From assembly GCA_001939145.1 (NCBI GenBank), contig LSRX01000343.1, positions 414,457 to 478,456 of the forward strand: DNA of 64,000 nt, read 5' to 3'. The notes beneath the pieces are model-generated. The model did not search any database, was not told the DNA's origin, and saw only the letters and a list, made by a program, of their open reading frames with translations. Positions 31,446 to 42,273 of the stretch are shown here, piece after piece (position 1 is the first letter of the stretch; every line of letters starts with the position of its first letter). The position numbers and the translations under genes are program-made. The stretch is from Symbiodinium microadriaticum (taxonomy: Eukaryota > Sar > Dinophyceae > Suessiales > Symbiodiniaceae).

Positions 31446-32600
31446 GCTTAAGTTCCCAAGTAAGAAAGCCCTGGGCTGCCTGAACTCTCATAGTCTAATC
31501 CCGAGCCCTGAAAGGTAACATCTCCTCTGCTGTGGTCTCGCAAAGCTACTTCAGGGCTCAGGCCTTTTAGTTGCCTTGGGGATTAGGTCTATGTTATTTA
31601 TCACGCAGAAGAACGGTAAGGCAGTTCCCCCGACAGTCTTAGATGGCTGTGACTGACAGCATTACATGCTACAACAATGCACCATAAGAGTGCCACCTTA
31701 CTCAAAGCTTGGTTGTTGAACTCTCTGTATATACATACCTCCACATGCAAGAAGCCTCACACACGAACGACAATTCAGTTCACTGACCTGGGGTTTGGTT
31801 CCGGAAGCGATGCTACCTTCATATGATCTGCTACAAATCTTCATGCCACCGTGATGTTGTACCGCATGCTGTTGCTTTGCTGCTACGAAATACTGTCATA
31901 CCTTTAACGGAATGGAGCTGTATTCCTCTTTTTGTTCGAGAGGAAAGCGAGTTTTGAGCGAACTTTTGTACGATTCAACGCGCAAACCCTAAACCCGACC
32001 TCTGACTAGGAATGTTTCTTGAGGTTAGTGGCATTTCGTTCGTTGCAGGATCTGCTTTAGTTTGATGAGTTTTCTTCTGAGTTCTTCGAATGCAGGTCGT
32101 GCACGAAGTCTCTGGCTGATACCCAGGTCTGCACCGTCGAGTTAGCCACATGGAAAGATCTAGTTTTAATTCTATGTTTTGTTTTTTATAAAGAGTAAAG
32201 AAACCTGTTTAAAAGAACCATAGATAGCCACAAAAAGGCACGAGCTTCCAGGCCTGTGGAAGATTGGGCAAGCAGAATATAGATGCTAGTTTGGGTCTCA
32301 TTGAGTCGGAACAAGTACTAATAGCGCATCCCTGCATAGCATTGTAGTCCCCGGTATCACTATACTACCACCCTCCCCCCCCCCCCCAAACCCTATTCTA
32401 AATACTAAGGCCCCTCTGTTACTCAGACAGGTGCTTCCCTAAACCCCAAACCCTAATCCCGACGTTGGAGCAACAGAGGGGAGAAAGTGCAATGCGCGGG
32501 GAAGCTGTCGGGTTTTGAGGACTTCGGCTTTTTTGCCCAAGCATGATTATGTGTTTGTAGTTTAGGGTTTAGAAGTCTAGGGTTGAGGGTTGAGGGTTTA
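31446..32600. other. spacer without a recognised gene
   Basis: Unique sequence with a few telomere-like words. At 32361-32415 a poly-C run followed by CCCTATTCTAAATACTAAGG and CCCC matches the right end of the GGGGCCTTAATAATT elements. Confidence 0.5.
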
Positions 32601-32619
32601 GGGTTAAAGGCAACCACTA

Positions 32620-32967
32620 TCAGGGAGTACCTGAACTAGTTACTATTCTTATCTGTACTATGATCATGATTATGACTAATGATTCATTCTCTGTAGCATC
32701 GAACTCCTCACCCCGAGAAACCCGAATCAACATTTGGTAACCAGACACACCACAGACCGATGCCCCCCCGCGACCCACAAAAATCTTGCCTTCACTAAGG
32801 GCTTGGGACTGACAGAGTTTCGGCTTAGAGAGCTTATGGGCTTTATGACCTAGGTCTATGCCTTCGCGTGTCGGGTTTACCGAGCCCGAAGATTCTCGGC
32901 ACCGGGCGAGGAGTACGAAAAGAGTGTCGTCCGCGCCAGTGGGCTTCTTGACCAACTGCCCTACGAC
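32620..32967 (-). CDS. possible exon, unidentified
   Basis: After GTAGGGCAG the minus strand reads LVKKPTGADDTLFVLLARCR and stays open for about 110 codons to a stop after TSSGTP. The 5' part is the convincing portion. A further minus open block (33033-33302) lies upstream, with two frames equally open. Confidence 0.4.
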   Translation of the reverse strand, partial: VVGQLVKKPTGADDTLFVLLARCRESSGSVNPTREGIDLGHKAHKLSKPKLCQSQALSEGKIFVGRGGASVCGVSGYQMLIRVSRGEEFDATENESLVIIMIIVQIRIVTSSGTP

Positions 32968-33479
32968 CTCCCAGGCGGCTTATCGCCGAAGCTTCGGGTA
33001 TATTCTGATCGACCCGGTGCACCGGAGGAACGTTATTCCTGAGGCGGCCTCACTATACTTAAGATACACCAGAAGCTCGAAGCCATCATCAGCAACATAA
33101 GCGTGCAAGCCTTTGGATACACCGTGCCGTGTACATGACAGACGAAAACATGTGTAGCTTGCACACAGAAACCAAAAACGATTCCGAAACCCGAGAAGGG
33201 ATATGAAATTCGATAGATGATGCGAGCGAACCCCGTACCCAGCACGATTCGACCGACATTCAGTTTCGACAGTGTGTCGTGCATGGGAAGCAATGAACAC
33301 ATCCATCGATACTACATCAGAAACGTGCATACACACACACACACCACAGCATCATACAGCATCCATACACCCTAAAAAGCCTAAACCCTAAGCCCTAAAC
33401 CATCCCTAACACCCCTGACCTCAAAGAGCACCAACACTGCTTGTCACCATGGCAAAAACCATGAATCCTGAACTGGTGT

Positions 33480-33730
33480 AGGGTTTACCCGAAACCCCAA
33501 ACCCCAAACCCTAAACCCTGAAACCTAAACCCTAAACCCCAAACCCCAAACCAGGGATTCGGGATTAGGGTTCAGGGACGGCCAGTAAAGTACCCTTGAA
33601 GCCGAGGACTCCACAACCGTTTAGGGCTCTGGGTTTGGGGTGTAGGGTTCAGGCTTTAAAGTTTCGAGGTTTAAAAGTTCAAAATTTATAGGGTTCTAAG
33701 GTTCAGAGTTCCAGGGTTTAGGGTTCAGGG
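33480..33730. repeat. degenerate telomere-like sequence switching orientation
   Basis: CCCTAAA/CCCCAAA words up to about 33553, then TTCAGGG and TTTAGGG words from about 33566 to 33740. Confidence 0.8.
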
Positions 33731-33761
33731 TTTAGGGTGGAGGCTGCAAATGATCTTGAAC

Positions 33762-34903
33762 GTTTCCACCATGAACGGCCTTGTAGTCGAAGGATAGTCG
33801 GACCTTAAAGACGCACTTTCCGACGATGGTCTTGGGAGTTAATGTTTTTATAATTTTATATGTAAAACTGTGCGCTATATGGAAGTAAGATAAGAACAAC
33901 GACTATCGTGAGACTCAGAAGAATGAATTAGCATAAACATAATCACAATAATGATAATGATAGCCCTACAACAAGAATCATAATGATATCATTGGTATAC
34001 ACTCATGAGAACAAGGAACCTTCCAACATTTCCGGCTTCTAGAATGGTCGGGAGGACGTCGACTGCCACTTTTGGATTCTGCTGTTGTGATTCCCTCTCT
34101 CGTCCCTGCAACTCCGGGATGAGTGTGTGGAGTCCCATATGACCTGCAATCCGCAAGGACTGTCAGACCCTGAAGTCGACTCTGAAGCTGTCGAGTCTGG
34201 ATGGCTGATTTTGGGGTTGCTCTGGCAACTGCTGACGAGCTAGGAGATCCAGAACCTCTCTTCTTTGAGGGTTCGATAGTGGCTTAGCTTGAGGTTTCCG
34301 GGTTTCGAATCAAAGCATGGGTGTCGGGCTGTGGATGGGATTCTAAAGCGATTTCGGACTCTAGCTCCAATATTCAGGAGTTCTCCACCCTTCGGTTTTC
34401 AACCCGAAGGTGACAGCAGCTTTAGGGCTTAGGGTTTCGGTGTTTAGGTGTTTAGGGGTTTAGGGGTTTAGGGGTTTAGGGGTTTAGGGGTTTAGGGGTT
34501 CAGGGGTTCAGGGGTTTAGGGTTTAGGGGTTTAGGGCTTTAGGGCTTTGGGCCCAGCAGCGAAAGAGTCAGGAATCTGCTTGCCCTTGGCATCGTACAGC
34601 TGGTAGTCCTTCGATGTCGTTGCGAACTGAAGGCTTTGGTGCTTAAGACACGAAAGAACAAGAATGATTAATGTAGGGGCCTTAACAATTGGAATAGGGT
34701 TTTGGGGCCCAGTATACTATAACTATAATAAGGAGCCCCCAAAATAGTATTGGTAATTGTTTAGGCCCCTTTTTTTGCAGGTATCTTCTATAAAGCATAG
34801 CATCATGAGTCCAAAACTTTAAAAAAACCCAGTCTAGTTATGCGGTACGCAGCGTTTCAGGGCCGGCACGCGACTTAATTTGATAGACAAAGACATCCTG
34901 CGT
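33762..34903 (-). CDS. unidentified gene, three exons
   Basis: Minus exons: 34849-34903, or 34859-34903 with a GA donor (TQDVFVYQIKSRAGP); about 34558-34626 (FATTSKDYQLYDAKGKQI, then PDSFAA); and 33762-33830 (TIVGKCVFKVRLSFDYKAVH, then GGN, before GT). Each follows AG with a pyrimidine-rich or AAG context. The GA option for the first join keeps phase. The last exon resembles the first strand of C2-type beta sandwiches (KVRLSFDYKAVHGG), but that is a guess. Confidence 0.5.
34094..34243 (+). CDS. short plus-strand frame inside an intron of the minus gene
   Basis: The plus strand reads LQLRDECVESHMTCNPQGLS, then DPEVDSEAVESGWLILGLLW and a stop. Composition is protein-like, but it lies between minus exons, so it is either an overlapping gene or chance. 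Confidence 0.3.
   Translation, partial: PLSSLQLRDECVESHMTCNPQGLSDPEVDSEAVESGWLILGLLWQLLTS
34435..34555. repeat. TTTAGGGG telomere-like array
   Basis: TTTAGGG and TTTAGGGG units, all in one orientation, directly beside the exon at about 34558. Confidence 0.93.
34674..34770. mobile_element. short inverted-repeat element, GGGGCCTTAATAATT family
   Basis: TAGGGGCCTTAACAATTGG at the left and GGTAATTGTTTAGGCCCCT at the right are inverted repeats. Inner arms are GGGTTTTGGGG and CCCCCAAAA. It lies in an intron of the gene at 33762-34903. Confidence 0.75.
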
Positions 34904-34970
34904 CTGAAACAGATGGGGAAGCCTACATCCAGATGCTTATGCGCTCATCAACACGACTTTTTGCACCTTT

Positions 34971-35594
34971 ATGTTGAGGCTTCATTCTTGCCGCATCAGC
35001 AATGTCTGTAGCCCTGGGCCATTGCTCCAAACACGGCAAGCCCGAATGGTATTGCGGCCAAACAGAGGTGAGGGAGCGCGAGGCTGCTACGCCATGCTAT
35101 GCGCTGTCATGGGTGTCGCGACACCTCGTACTTTGCAGAGGCTTACACATGCAAATGCAGGGACCGGCTTCAACACCATTACGGGACGTCAACACGAAGG
35201 TTACATGTCTTCACTACGAAAGAACCTCCACCCAAAACCCCCCACATACCACACGCATGGTTGTGACCGGCGGGGGCCGGCTGACGTATTCAACACCTCA
35301 AAGGCTTCACTGCACAAAACAACTCCAAAAATGCTTTCCCAAAATTGCACCTTCACTGCGATCTGGCCAGAAATGTTGCATTTGGATGAACGATTTCGTT
35401 GGACGATGTCTCCAAGAATGCCAAAGATGTATTCAAATTCCTGCGTCGTTTCCAGAAAATACATGTATCTTGCTGGTCCATGCCACGAAGACATAGACAT
35501 GCCCACGGTTGGGCAATTTGGGGAAGCGTTTTTGCAGCATTTCTTTGAAATCAAAATTCTTCGTTGTCCCGAAGCACGAAACCCAACACCCTAA
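34971..35594. CDS. region open in several frames on both strands, coding strand unresolved
   Basis: Plus frames of 207 codons (34971-35594) and 164 codons (35002-35496) overlap, and a minus frame of 117 codons (35201-35554) starts MISKKCCKNASPNCPTVGMS and includes ETTQEFEYIFGILGDIVQ. Stop codons are rare in at least three frames. One is probably real or recently lost; none has a domain I recognise. Confidence 0.35.
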
Positions 35595-35954
35595 ACCCTA
35601 AACCCTAAAGCGGCGTGGGGGCGAGTGCACCAACCCGGCCCGGCTGTTCAGAATGTATTGTGGACGTAACAAATTAACAAACGTGGAGGTTAGGGTCTAG
35701 AGGTTTACGGGGCCTAAGGCTTGGATGGAGCTTTTAAGGCTCGGAAGGCTGACTACATTGTTGTTGTTGCAAGTTTAGTAAGGCAAGTGTCCTGAAACAA
35801 TCCAAAACTCGCAGGCCCTCCGTACTGAGACAGGAACACCAGCAAACCCGCCCCAAACCCTGAACCCTAAACCGAAAATCCAACACCCGAAGCCGTGAAG
35901 CCCGAAGTCGGAACCGCTTGCAGGTAGCTCTTCGCATGTCCCAAACCCCATCAG

Positions 35955-36228
35955 TCACGCCTGTTCCTCCTTCTTCTTAATGGCGTCCTGCACCTGCTCC
36001 AGATTCGCGTCTATTTGGCTGAATCTGAGTGGGGCCCTTTGGAGTCAGACAGGTTCAATGCTGAGCGAGAGAGAGGGTTTGAGATGTGGAAACATAGGTT
36101 TGAAAGATCGCTGCTGCTCAGAGCTTAAGGTTTAGGGGTTCCGCCGTATTAAAACTGATCTTACTTGCTGCACTGCTTGTCACAGCAGATGGTTGACTTC
36201 CTCCAGGTCACCCTGATCTGCATGAGCC
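35955..36228 (-). CDS. C-terminus of a coiled-coil protein, two exons
   Basis: Exon 36184-36228 (AHADQGDLEEVNHLL), after GCTTAG and before GTGACA, joins in phase to terminal exon 35955-36024 (FSQIDANLEQVQDAIKKKEE, QA, TGA), after CACTCAG. The heptad-like pattern of hydrophobic residues indicates a coiled coil. Upstream exons were not traced; the exon at 36762-36791 may belong. Confidence 0.6.
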
Positions 36229-36600
36229 CTAAGCGTTACACATCCCTCAAGCCACAGCCCTAAACCTCAAGCCCCATTAGCCTTGAGCCCTAAACCCTAA
36301 GCCCCCTAAGCCCTAGGCTTACTATAACCTTCTCGACATGGTTTAGGGTTTGGTTTGGGGCGTTTAGGGTTAAGGGTAGTTCCGATGAGGGCTTTAATGT
36401 AAATATGAGGCTTACTATAATCTTCTCAGTACGAGTTCTTGTAAATTACTATAACGGGCTCGGCACCGCTTCCTGCAAGGGCTTTACAAGGGTTACTTCA
36501 AGGGGTTATGGTAACCCTCAGGGTGCGGATGTGTTTAGCCGTTTAAACCCCAACCCTGCGCAAGGAAACCCGTTCTGTGGAGGGCTGGACAAGTATATAT

Positions 36601-36935
36601 TATAGTTTAGGGTTTATAAGGGTTTAGGACTAAACCCTAAACCCTAAACCCCTAAACCCTAAACCCTAAACCGGGCCCCCGTATCTCAAGCAGCCTAGCA
36701 GGCTGGAGCCCAAGAGCCGCGAGACCCCCGTGGACCCCGGCAGCTCCCAGCATCCTCCCACCTCGATGCGCCGGACCTCGCCGATCTCATCCTGCTTGCC
36801 GAACCCTAAACCCCTTAAACCTTAAACCCCTAAACCCCAAAAAATAAAACCCTAAAGCCCTAAACCCCTAAACTCTCAACCCTCAAACCTTAAACCCCTA
36901 AACCCCAAACCCCTACCCTAAACCCTAAACCCCTA
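36601..36935. repeat. telomere-like arrays flanking a small exon
   Basis: TTTAGGG words to 36630, then CCCTAAA arrays at 36633-36670 and 36802-36935 on either side of a GC-rich island. Confidence 0.88.
36762..36791 (-). CDS. 30-bp micro-exon
   Basis: The minus strand reads DEIGEVRRIE between GCAAGCAG and GTGGGA, both good splice sites, in a GC-rich island between telomere-like arrays. Confidence 0.4.
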
Positions 36936-37082
36936 AACCTCCAAACCCAAGGTCTTCAAGCGTTACTGAATCAGAGAAGTTCCACATTTCTCTTAGTGCC
37001 ACAATGCCTTTCCAACCCTGTGACTTCTCGATCAGCACGTTCGGGAAAGGTCCATGTTGAAGAGGCGGCGCAACCGCGTTAC

Positions 37083-37152
37083 AGTGAACCCCAGAAAGTT
37101 GGGAACATGGGTTGAGGATGATTCGTGCTAGGATATACTCCACTAGGGACAT
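37083..37152. mobile_element. partial element of the GTTTCCAACTTT family
   Basis: AGTGAACCCCAGAAAGTTGGGAAC and the following TTCGTGCTAGGATATACTCC match the left half of the complete element at 46043-46150. Confidence 0.5.
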
Positions 37153-37711
37153 GAGGACCCTGAACAGTCGAGTCAGCCCCACCCAGGATCGAGAAGAAAC
37201 TGGAGATAGGGCCAAGGGGTTTTAGCATTTCAAGCTTGAGGACAAGGGTTCGGTCCGCGAGGGCTTCAAGGCTGTAGGGTGCAGAGTGTAATGGATCTGG
37301 GTGTTGAGGGTTTACAAAATCTCGGATTTAAGGTTTATAGAAAGTTAGAAGTAGGGGCTTACGGATTCGGTGAGGGTTCAGGGTCTCATGAACCCTACAC
37401 CTCCTCCTCCTTAAAGCCCCTAAGCTCTAGACACCCTAGACCCCTCCAACCTCCCAAGCTGTAAGTCCCGCATTTCCCGTATGCCCAGCCCCGTGCTTCC
37501 CTCTATCCCCTATAGACCCTATCCCTAAACCCTAAACCTACATCCCTAAACCCTATAAAGCGCTTCATGTTTATGGCTTGGGGCTAGCGGGAAGGATGGA
37601 TGGTGCAGGGATTAGGCTTCAGGGTTTGGGGCTAAAAGTTCCTAGGGCTTAGGGTCTTAAGTTCAAGCTTGGGGGGTAACCCTAAACCCCTAAACCGATG
37701 ACACTCAGAAG

Positions 37712-37800
37712 GTCGAGCAAAGGAAACTTCAGTTCTTTGTGAATCGGTATATGAGTGGTTCCGAAAATCCGAACCGTGGCCGGCTGTGTTCATCTAGAAG
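37712..37800 (+). CDS. exon, unidentified
   Basis: After ACTCAGAAG the plus strand reads VEQRKLQFFVNRYMSGSENP, then NRGRLCSSRR, before GC. The acceptor is AG followed by G. The minus strand also has a possible terminal exon here, so the strand is not certain. Confidence 0.45.
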
Positions 37801-37807
37801 GCTGAAA

Positions 37808-37893
37808 CCAATAATTACTAAGTATTATAGATATTCCTCCTTTACAGTATAATGAGAAACCCCAAAACATTATGCTAACTAATGAAGGCCTAG
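37808..37893. mobile_element. diverged GGGGCCTTAATAATT-type element
   Basis: AATAATTACTAAG at the left and CTAACTAATGAAGGCC at the right, with CCTCCTTTACAGTATAATGAG between, follow the family layout but are strongly decayed. Confidence 0.35.
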
Positions 37894-38019
37894 AGTATCC
37901 CACATGATCTCCTCTGGAACACGTCTCCCTTGTGTGCTACGCGAACACAACAACCCTCGGGCAGGCCAAACCCTATAAACCCTAGACCCCAACCCCCCAA
38001 AGAACGGGCCCTGGTCATG

Positions 38020-38235
38020 TCAATACTTGAAATAGTCCGATGGCAAACATCCACAAGCCCTCCGAAAATCACATGTGAACGGCCTCAAACACTGGCCACT
38101 AGGTAACATCCTCCACTTGTAGTCCCTATGTCTGCGTTTATTTTGATCTGCCCCAAATGCCTGTTGAAATCTGCTTCCTCCACGGATGACGCCCTTTACC
38201 CTAAACCCTATAAAAGTGCACTTAGGGCCCGGCAT
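38020..38235 (-). CDS. possible exon downstream of the C2 gene
   Basis: The minus strand reads GGSRFQQAFGADQNKRRHRD, then YKWRMLPSGQCLRPFTCDF, to a stop after YFKY. Basic and Cys-containing. It could be the next exon of the C2-domain gene that ends at 38238. Confidence 0.35.
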   Translation of the reverse strand: MPGPKCTFIGFRVKGVIRGGSRFQQAFGADQNKRRHRDYKWRMLPSGQCLRPFTCDFRRACGCLPSDYFKY

Positions 38236-38237
38236 GC

Positions 38238-41200
38238 CACGACAGGTTGTCTTTGTCGAAGATGCGGAGGGTAATTAGCTGGCACATGGCGTAGACCCTT
38301 GGCCCAAACGACGGTGCAAGGAGTGCAGAATGCCCTAAATAAACCCTATGCCTACACTAAACCCAAACCGAGACCGTAAACCCTGGACTCAAACCCAAAA
38401 CCGCAAACCCATAGACCCTAAACCCTGAACTGAAACCCAGTACCGCGGACTCAGGCCCTAAACCCCAAACTCAAACCCCAGACCCCAAACCTAGACCCTG
38501 AACCTACACCTAATACCCCAATTATACCGCGAACCTAGACCCGAAAGCCTAATTTTGAGGGCAATACAAGGGTTGGACCTTTCAGGTTGCCGGAGCTCTG
38601 AGACCCTTTAGCCATGGAAACCCCAGGCGATGATAAACACCGGAAGGCTTCCATCGTGGGCTCGAGATGCCTTCTGTTCAGTCGGCGCAATGTTATGAAG
38701 ACACTAAAAAAACACTTCGTCCAACAGTCGCCTTAAATGACTTGTAAAAGGTTCGGTTTCTTGGAACACGGAGTTTAGGGTTTAGGGAACCTGTTGCCAA
38801 GAGACGGGAAAAGCTTGCTCTCCTCGTTCCACTCCGGATTCTTCTTGTTCCACTTCTCCTGAGAATGTCAGGAATCAGAGTCTTTAGGGTTCAGGGCTAT
38901 TTTTTGAGAGCCTTTTAGGGTTCAGGGTTTAGGAGAATCACCGGAGTATTCTATCAACGACCGAAAATGCCAGAACCCTAAATTCCCAGTGTCCCTTCTT
39001 ACCATACTTGCCCCAGAATGGGGTGCCCGGGTTCGGACGACACAAACGTGGACCCTTGACTACACAATCACCTTCTTCACGGAGGCCTTTGCGGTCTGAC
39101 CGACTTGCGATCACTCCCCCTCGTTTAAGTGCACCACGGTACCGATCTGCTCATATATTTTGCTTATGGGGCTCTTACTATCGTGTGCTCGTAGGGCTTT
39201 CTAGTTATCAAGTGTTTATGATGTCGGGGCCTTCATAAGTACTTATTTAGGCAACGGCTTTCAATGAGGTTCGGTGGCCTCCCAAGAGGCGTAGGAGCTT
39301 TTAATGATTAAGCATACAGGTCGAAGAGGAAAAGAGCTGGGTTTAGAGTGTTTTTTTTTTATTTGGGGGGGGGGGGTTGGTTATCATATGCCTAGTACAG
39401 TTATAGGCAGAGTATAATGGAGCATACTCATGCCAATTGCTTGACTCCCAAAACACCAAACATCCTAAACCCTGGGTTTAGGGTTTAGGGTTTACAGTAA
39501 ACCCGTGTAAAACCCTCTGAACTCGAGCCTTCAAAGCCTTGAAGCCTGTACGTAACTTTTGCACGGGAAGGTCGATTCTTCCTGAAGGCCCCCCAGGAGT
39601 TTGAAGTTTGCGCATGCTAGGAAGTGATGCAAAAAATCCAAGCCTAAAATCCTGAAGCCTTAAACCTAAACCACGAACTACACTCAAAAACCGAAAAGCC
39701 TAAACCGCTGTGCCCTAAAACCCTATACACTTAAGCACTCACAAACAGTGACCTTTACGGGTGCCTTTGGAGGAACCCTTGTAGGAGCTCGAAGCCCTAA
39801 TTCCTAAACCCCAAATGAGTGCGGGGCGATATTCGAGGGACAGAATGCCGCGCCGACATATGTAGAGGGGTATCGGTTTTGGGATGAGGTATCGGTTCTC
39901 CACAGAATTGGCTTCATTACCTATATGGGCCATATGAGTCTTCATGATCCACAAGGGGTTGAAGCTTTAGAGTAAGGCGAGAAGGAACAGCGCAGCGCTG
40001 TTGGCGCTTGGGCTTCTCACGCTGCTTCGCCTTGGCGAGTCTCTGATCGCATCGAAATCATAGCTTCCCTTCCTCACATCCGTGTCCTTCGAGAAATCGG
40101 AGTACTGGGAGGCAAAGGGCCGCGCGATCTCCTTCTTTGTACCCAACTCCAACGGGCCCTTTCGCCAGGAGCATTCTTGCCAATAACCCCGGCGCCAGTC
40201 TCCGATGTCTTGGGCAACAGCCGTCTTCTGGATGTCATGCACAACGGTCTTGTGGCCCTTCGCATCGCTGAAGAGCCAATTGAGCAGTTCAGCACGCCTC
40301 CTAAGCCCTAAACCCGAAGTCCTAAACCCTAAATCCTAAGCCCTAAACCCGAAATCCTAAACCCTAAATCCTAAGCCCTAAACCCGAAGTCCTAAACCCT
40401 AAATCCTGAGCCCTAAACCCGAAATCCTAAACCCTAAATCCTAAGCCCTAAACCCTAAATCCTAAGCCCTAGTTTAAGCCCAAGGGTGCCTTGGTCTTGA
40501 AATCCTTCGCAAAGTGACCGACCCCGACCTCCCGGGCGTCAGGGCTTTGAATGGGGGTTTGGGGGTTTGGGCATTTGGGGTTTGGGGTTTGGGGTTTTGG
40601 GGTTTTGGGGTTTGGGGTTTAAGGTTACCGGTTTTTGGGCTTTTGGGGTTTGGGCATTCGGGGTTTAGGGTTTAGGGCTTGGGGTTTTGGGGGCTTAGGG
40701 TTTCGGGTTTTGGGGTTTAGCGCGGGTTTCGGGTTTGGGGTCTTGAGGTTTGGGGTTTACGGTTGAGGACGGGTTTCGGGGTTTGGGGTCTTGAGGGTTG
40801 TTTATGGGGCAAACTGCAGGGACGAAAGGCGGCTTCCAGGGCGCTGTAGGGGTTTTCTTGCGTTGCCACGAGATGGAAAGCTTGATGCTGCATGTTTAGG
40901 GCTTAGGGGTTCAGGGTTTCATATACCCGTTGCAGCCCATGGCCATTTCAGGGATCCTCCTTGGTAATCATAGTAGAACCAGCCCCCAACATCCCCTTTC
41001 GAATGAAGGCTCCTATATTTTTCGCCTCATTGATAGCCTCATGCAACGCGCCATACCATCGACGGAAACCCTGGAACTGGTCGGGGATCTGAGGCTCAAG
41101 CAGTCCTGGTTGAACCCCAAACTCACCCCAAATCCCAACAAACACCCCTTCTATGGTATAAACTTCGGAAACAATGCAATACAAAGTTAGAAGCCCCTAA

Positions 41201-41308
41201 ACCCTATATAACCGTATAGACCCACACAGCCCCGTAGCCGACTTGCAGGAGTGAACAGCCCCTGGGAATCCGCACTTTTACGTACGGATCGCTCTCGTCC
41301 CACAAGTC
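38238..41308 (-). CDS. protein with two or more C2 domain pieces, six exons
   Basis: Minus exons, in order: about 41260-41308 (LWDESDPYVKVRIP), 40490-40544 (REVGVGHFAKDFKTK), 40021-40300 (AELLNWLFSDAKGHKTVVHD and ELGTKKEIARPFASQYSD), 39003-39095 (KGLREEGDCVVKGPRL, then PGTPFWGKY), 38791-38858 (KWNKKNPEWNEESKLFP) and 38238-38297 (CQLITLRIFDKDNLSW). SDPYVKV, NPEWNEE and LRIFDKDNLS are hallmark C2 motifs, including a likely calcium-loop aspartate pair. The last join is in phase with a GT donor. Another join fits only with a GA donor, and two are unresolved. C2 domains bind membranes, often with calcium. Multi-C2 proteins include ferlins and synaptotagmin-like families; I cannot choose. Confidence 0.6.
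38614..38736 (+). CDS. small plus-strand ORF, 40 codons
   Basis: METPGDDKHRKASIVGSRCL, then LFSRRNVMKTLKKHFVQQSP and TAA. Basic and protein-like, but antisense to an intron of the C2 gene, so doubtful. Confidence 0.3.
   Translation: METPGDDKHRKASIVGSRCLLFSRRNVMKTLKKHFVQQSP
39478..39687 (-). CDS. possible exon or small frame
   Basis: The minus frame contains GRIDLPVQKLRTGFKALKAR and VQRVLHGFTVNP, an amphipathic basic helix. It lies in the largest intron of the C2 gene; the relation is unknown. Confidence 0.3.
   Translation of the reverse strand: MSVVRGLGLRLQDFRLGFFASLPSMRKLQTPGGPSGRIDLPVQKLRTGFKALKARVQRVLHGFTVNPKP
40305..40470. repeat. higher-order telomere-like repeat
   Basis: CCCTAAACCCGAAGTCCTAA and CCCTAAATCCTAAG units alternate as a composite of about 42 bp, about four copies. 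It forms the short intron between two C2-gene exons. Confidence 0.88.
40555..40800. repeat. GGGGTTT-rich degenerate telomere-like tract
   Basis: GGGTTTGGGGTTT and TTTTGGGG units with loss of the A of TTTAGGG. G-rich on the plus strand, with potential to fold into G-quadruplexes. Confidence 0.85.
40948..41184 (-). CDS. possible exon, 78 codons
   Basis: The minus frame includes EVYTIEGVFVGIWGEFGVQP, FRRWYGALHEAINEAKNIGA and FIRKGMLGAGSTMITKEDP, then a stop. Protein-like. It sits between C2-gene exons and could be an extra exon of that gene if the stop is intronic. Confidence 0.4.
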   Translation of the reverse strand: MYCIVSEVYTIEGVFVGIWGEFGVQPGLLEPQIPDQFQGFRRWYGALHEAINEAKNIGAFIRKGMLGAGSTMITKEDP

Positions 41309-41334
41309 CTCGACATCCATGCATGGGTTTTACT

Positions 41335-41415
41335 ATAGGGGGCCTGATAATAAGAATAGGGCTCTGAGGTACATGAAAATAAGGTTGCGATAAGTAATAG
41401 CAGTTATGGCCTCTA
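41335..41415. mobile_element. diverged GGGGCCTTAATAATT-type element
   Basis: TAGGGGGCCTGATAATAAGA at the left with GGCTC inside and TAATAGCAGTTATGGCCTCT at the right. Confidence 0.35.
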
Positions 41416-41533
41416 TGTTACGGTCTCGGGCTTGGCGTGTGGTGTTTAGGATTTAGGGTTTCCGAGTTTAGGTTTAAGTCGGGTTCAAGTTTGGGGCTTC
41501 GGTGTCGAGCTTGGGGTCAACGGCTATAAGGGT

Positions 41534-41758
41534 TTGCTGCTCAACTCCAAGACATGTCACTGCCACGACCGACACTTACCGTCAGTTCTTGTTCTACTGC
41601 TCGCAGAATTCGCGAAATTGCTCAGACTACTACTACTACTGATATTTGTGAGTGGGTCCTTCTACCGCGCCCTCTTTCGTCAAATTGCACTATGCCTTGC
41701 AAGTGCACTGACGATGTTGTTTTCAAACGGGACACATCCTTGCTTCAATCTAGCATAG
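41534..41758 (+). CDS. hypothetical hydrophobic frame, 74 codons
   Basis: The plus frame MLLNSKTCHCHDRHLPSVLV is followed by two Leu/Ile/Phe-rich stretches that could span a membrane. An overlapping plus frame (41554-41808) is also open. Weak support. Confidence 0.28.
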   Translation: MLLNSKTCHCHDRHLPSVLVLLLAEFAKLLRLLLLLIFVSGSFYRALFRQIALCLASALTMLFSNGTHPCFNLA

Positions 41759-41951
41759 CCGAAAGCACTTGCCTACAGCAGGCTACACGAAACACCTTGC
41801 CTTGCTAAGGCTCGCTGGGGGCCGACTTGATATTGAACTTGCGGCTGTGCAGCTAAGGTGACTCTTAATCACAATCCCAAACTTACTTCCCGCGCGCGTG
41901 AGCCAAACTGTAATCTCTTCTGCTAGTTCATTTATTAGTGTACTTATCGTA

Positions 41952-42060
41952 AACCCACCTAAAATTGCAAACCGGATGAAGGACAAATCGTGCTGGGACT
42001 CCTTATACATTACTCTTAAGGATTAAAGCTACTGGGTTTCCAAATGTTAGGCTCCTACTA
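41952..42060. mobile_element. GTTTCCAACTTT-family inverted-repeat element
   Basis: AAAATTGCAAACCGGAT at the left pairs with GGGTTTCCAAATGTTAG at the right. The interior ACTCTTAAGGATTAAAGCTA matches the element at 46043-46150. Confidence 0.55.
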
Positions 42061-42273
42061 CTATATTAGGACCATAAGTATGTCTTATGTCACTAGCTCA
42101 TTCAAAAGCCATCCTTCTAGCCATGAGGGAACTGTCGGCGTCACTACATCAAGGCCGCAAGGCTCCACATGGCCCCATCGATGGCCCACAAGTTTAGCGT
42201 TTAGGGGTTAAACGGTTAGGGCCATGATGACTCAAAAACAGATGATTAGGGCTTCTGGTCGCTAGAGCTTCAG

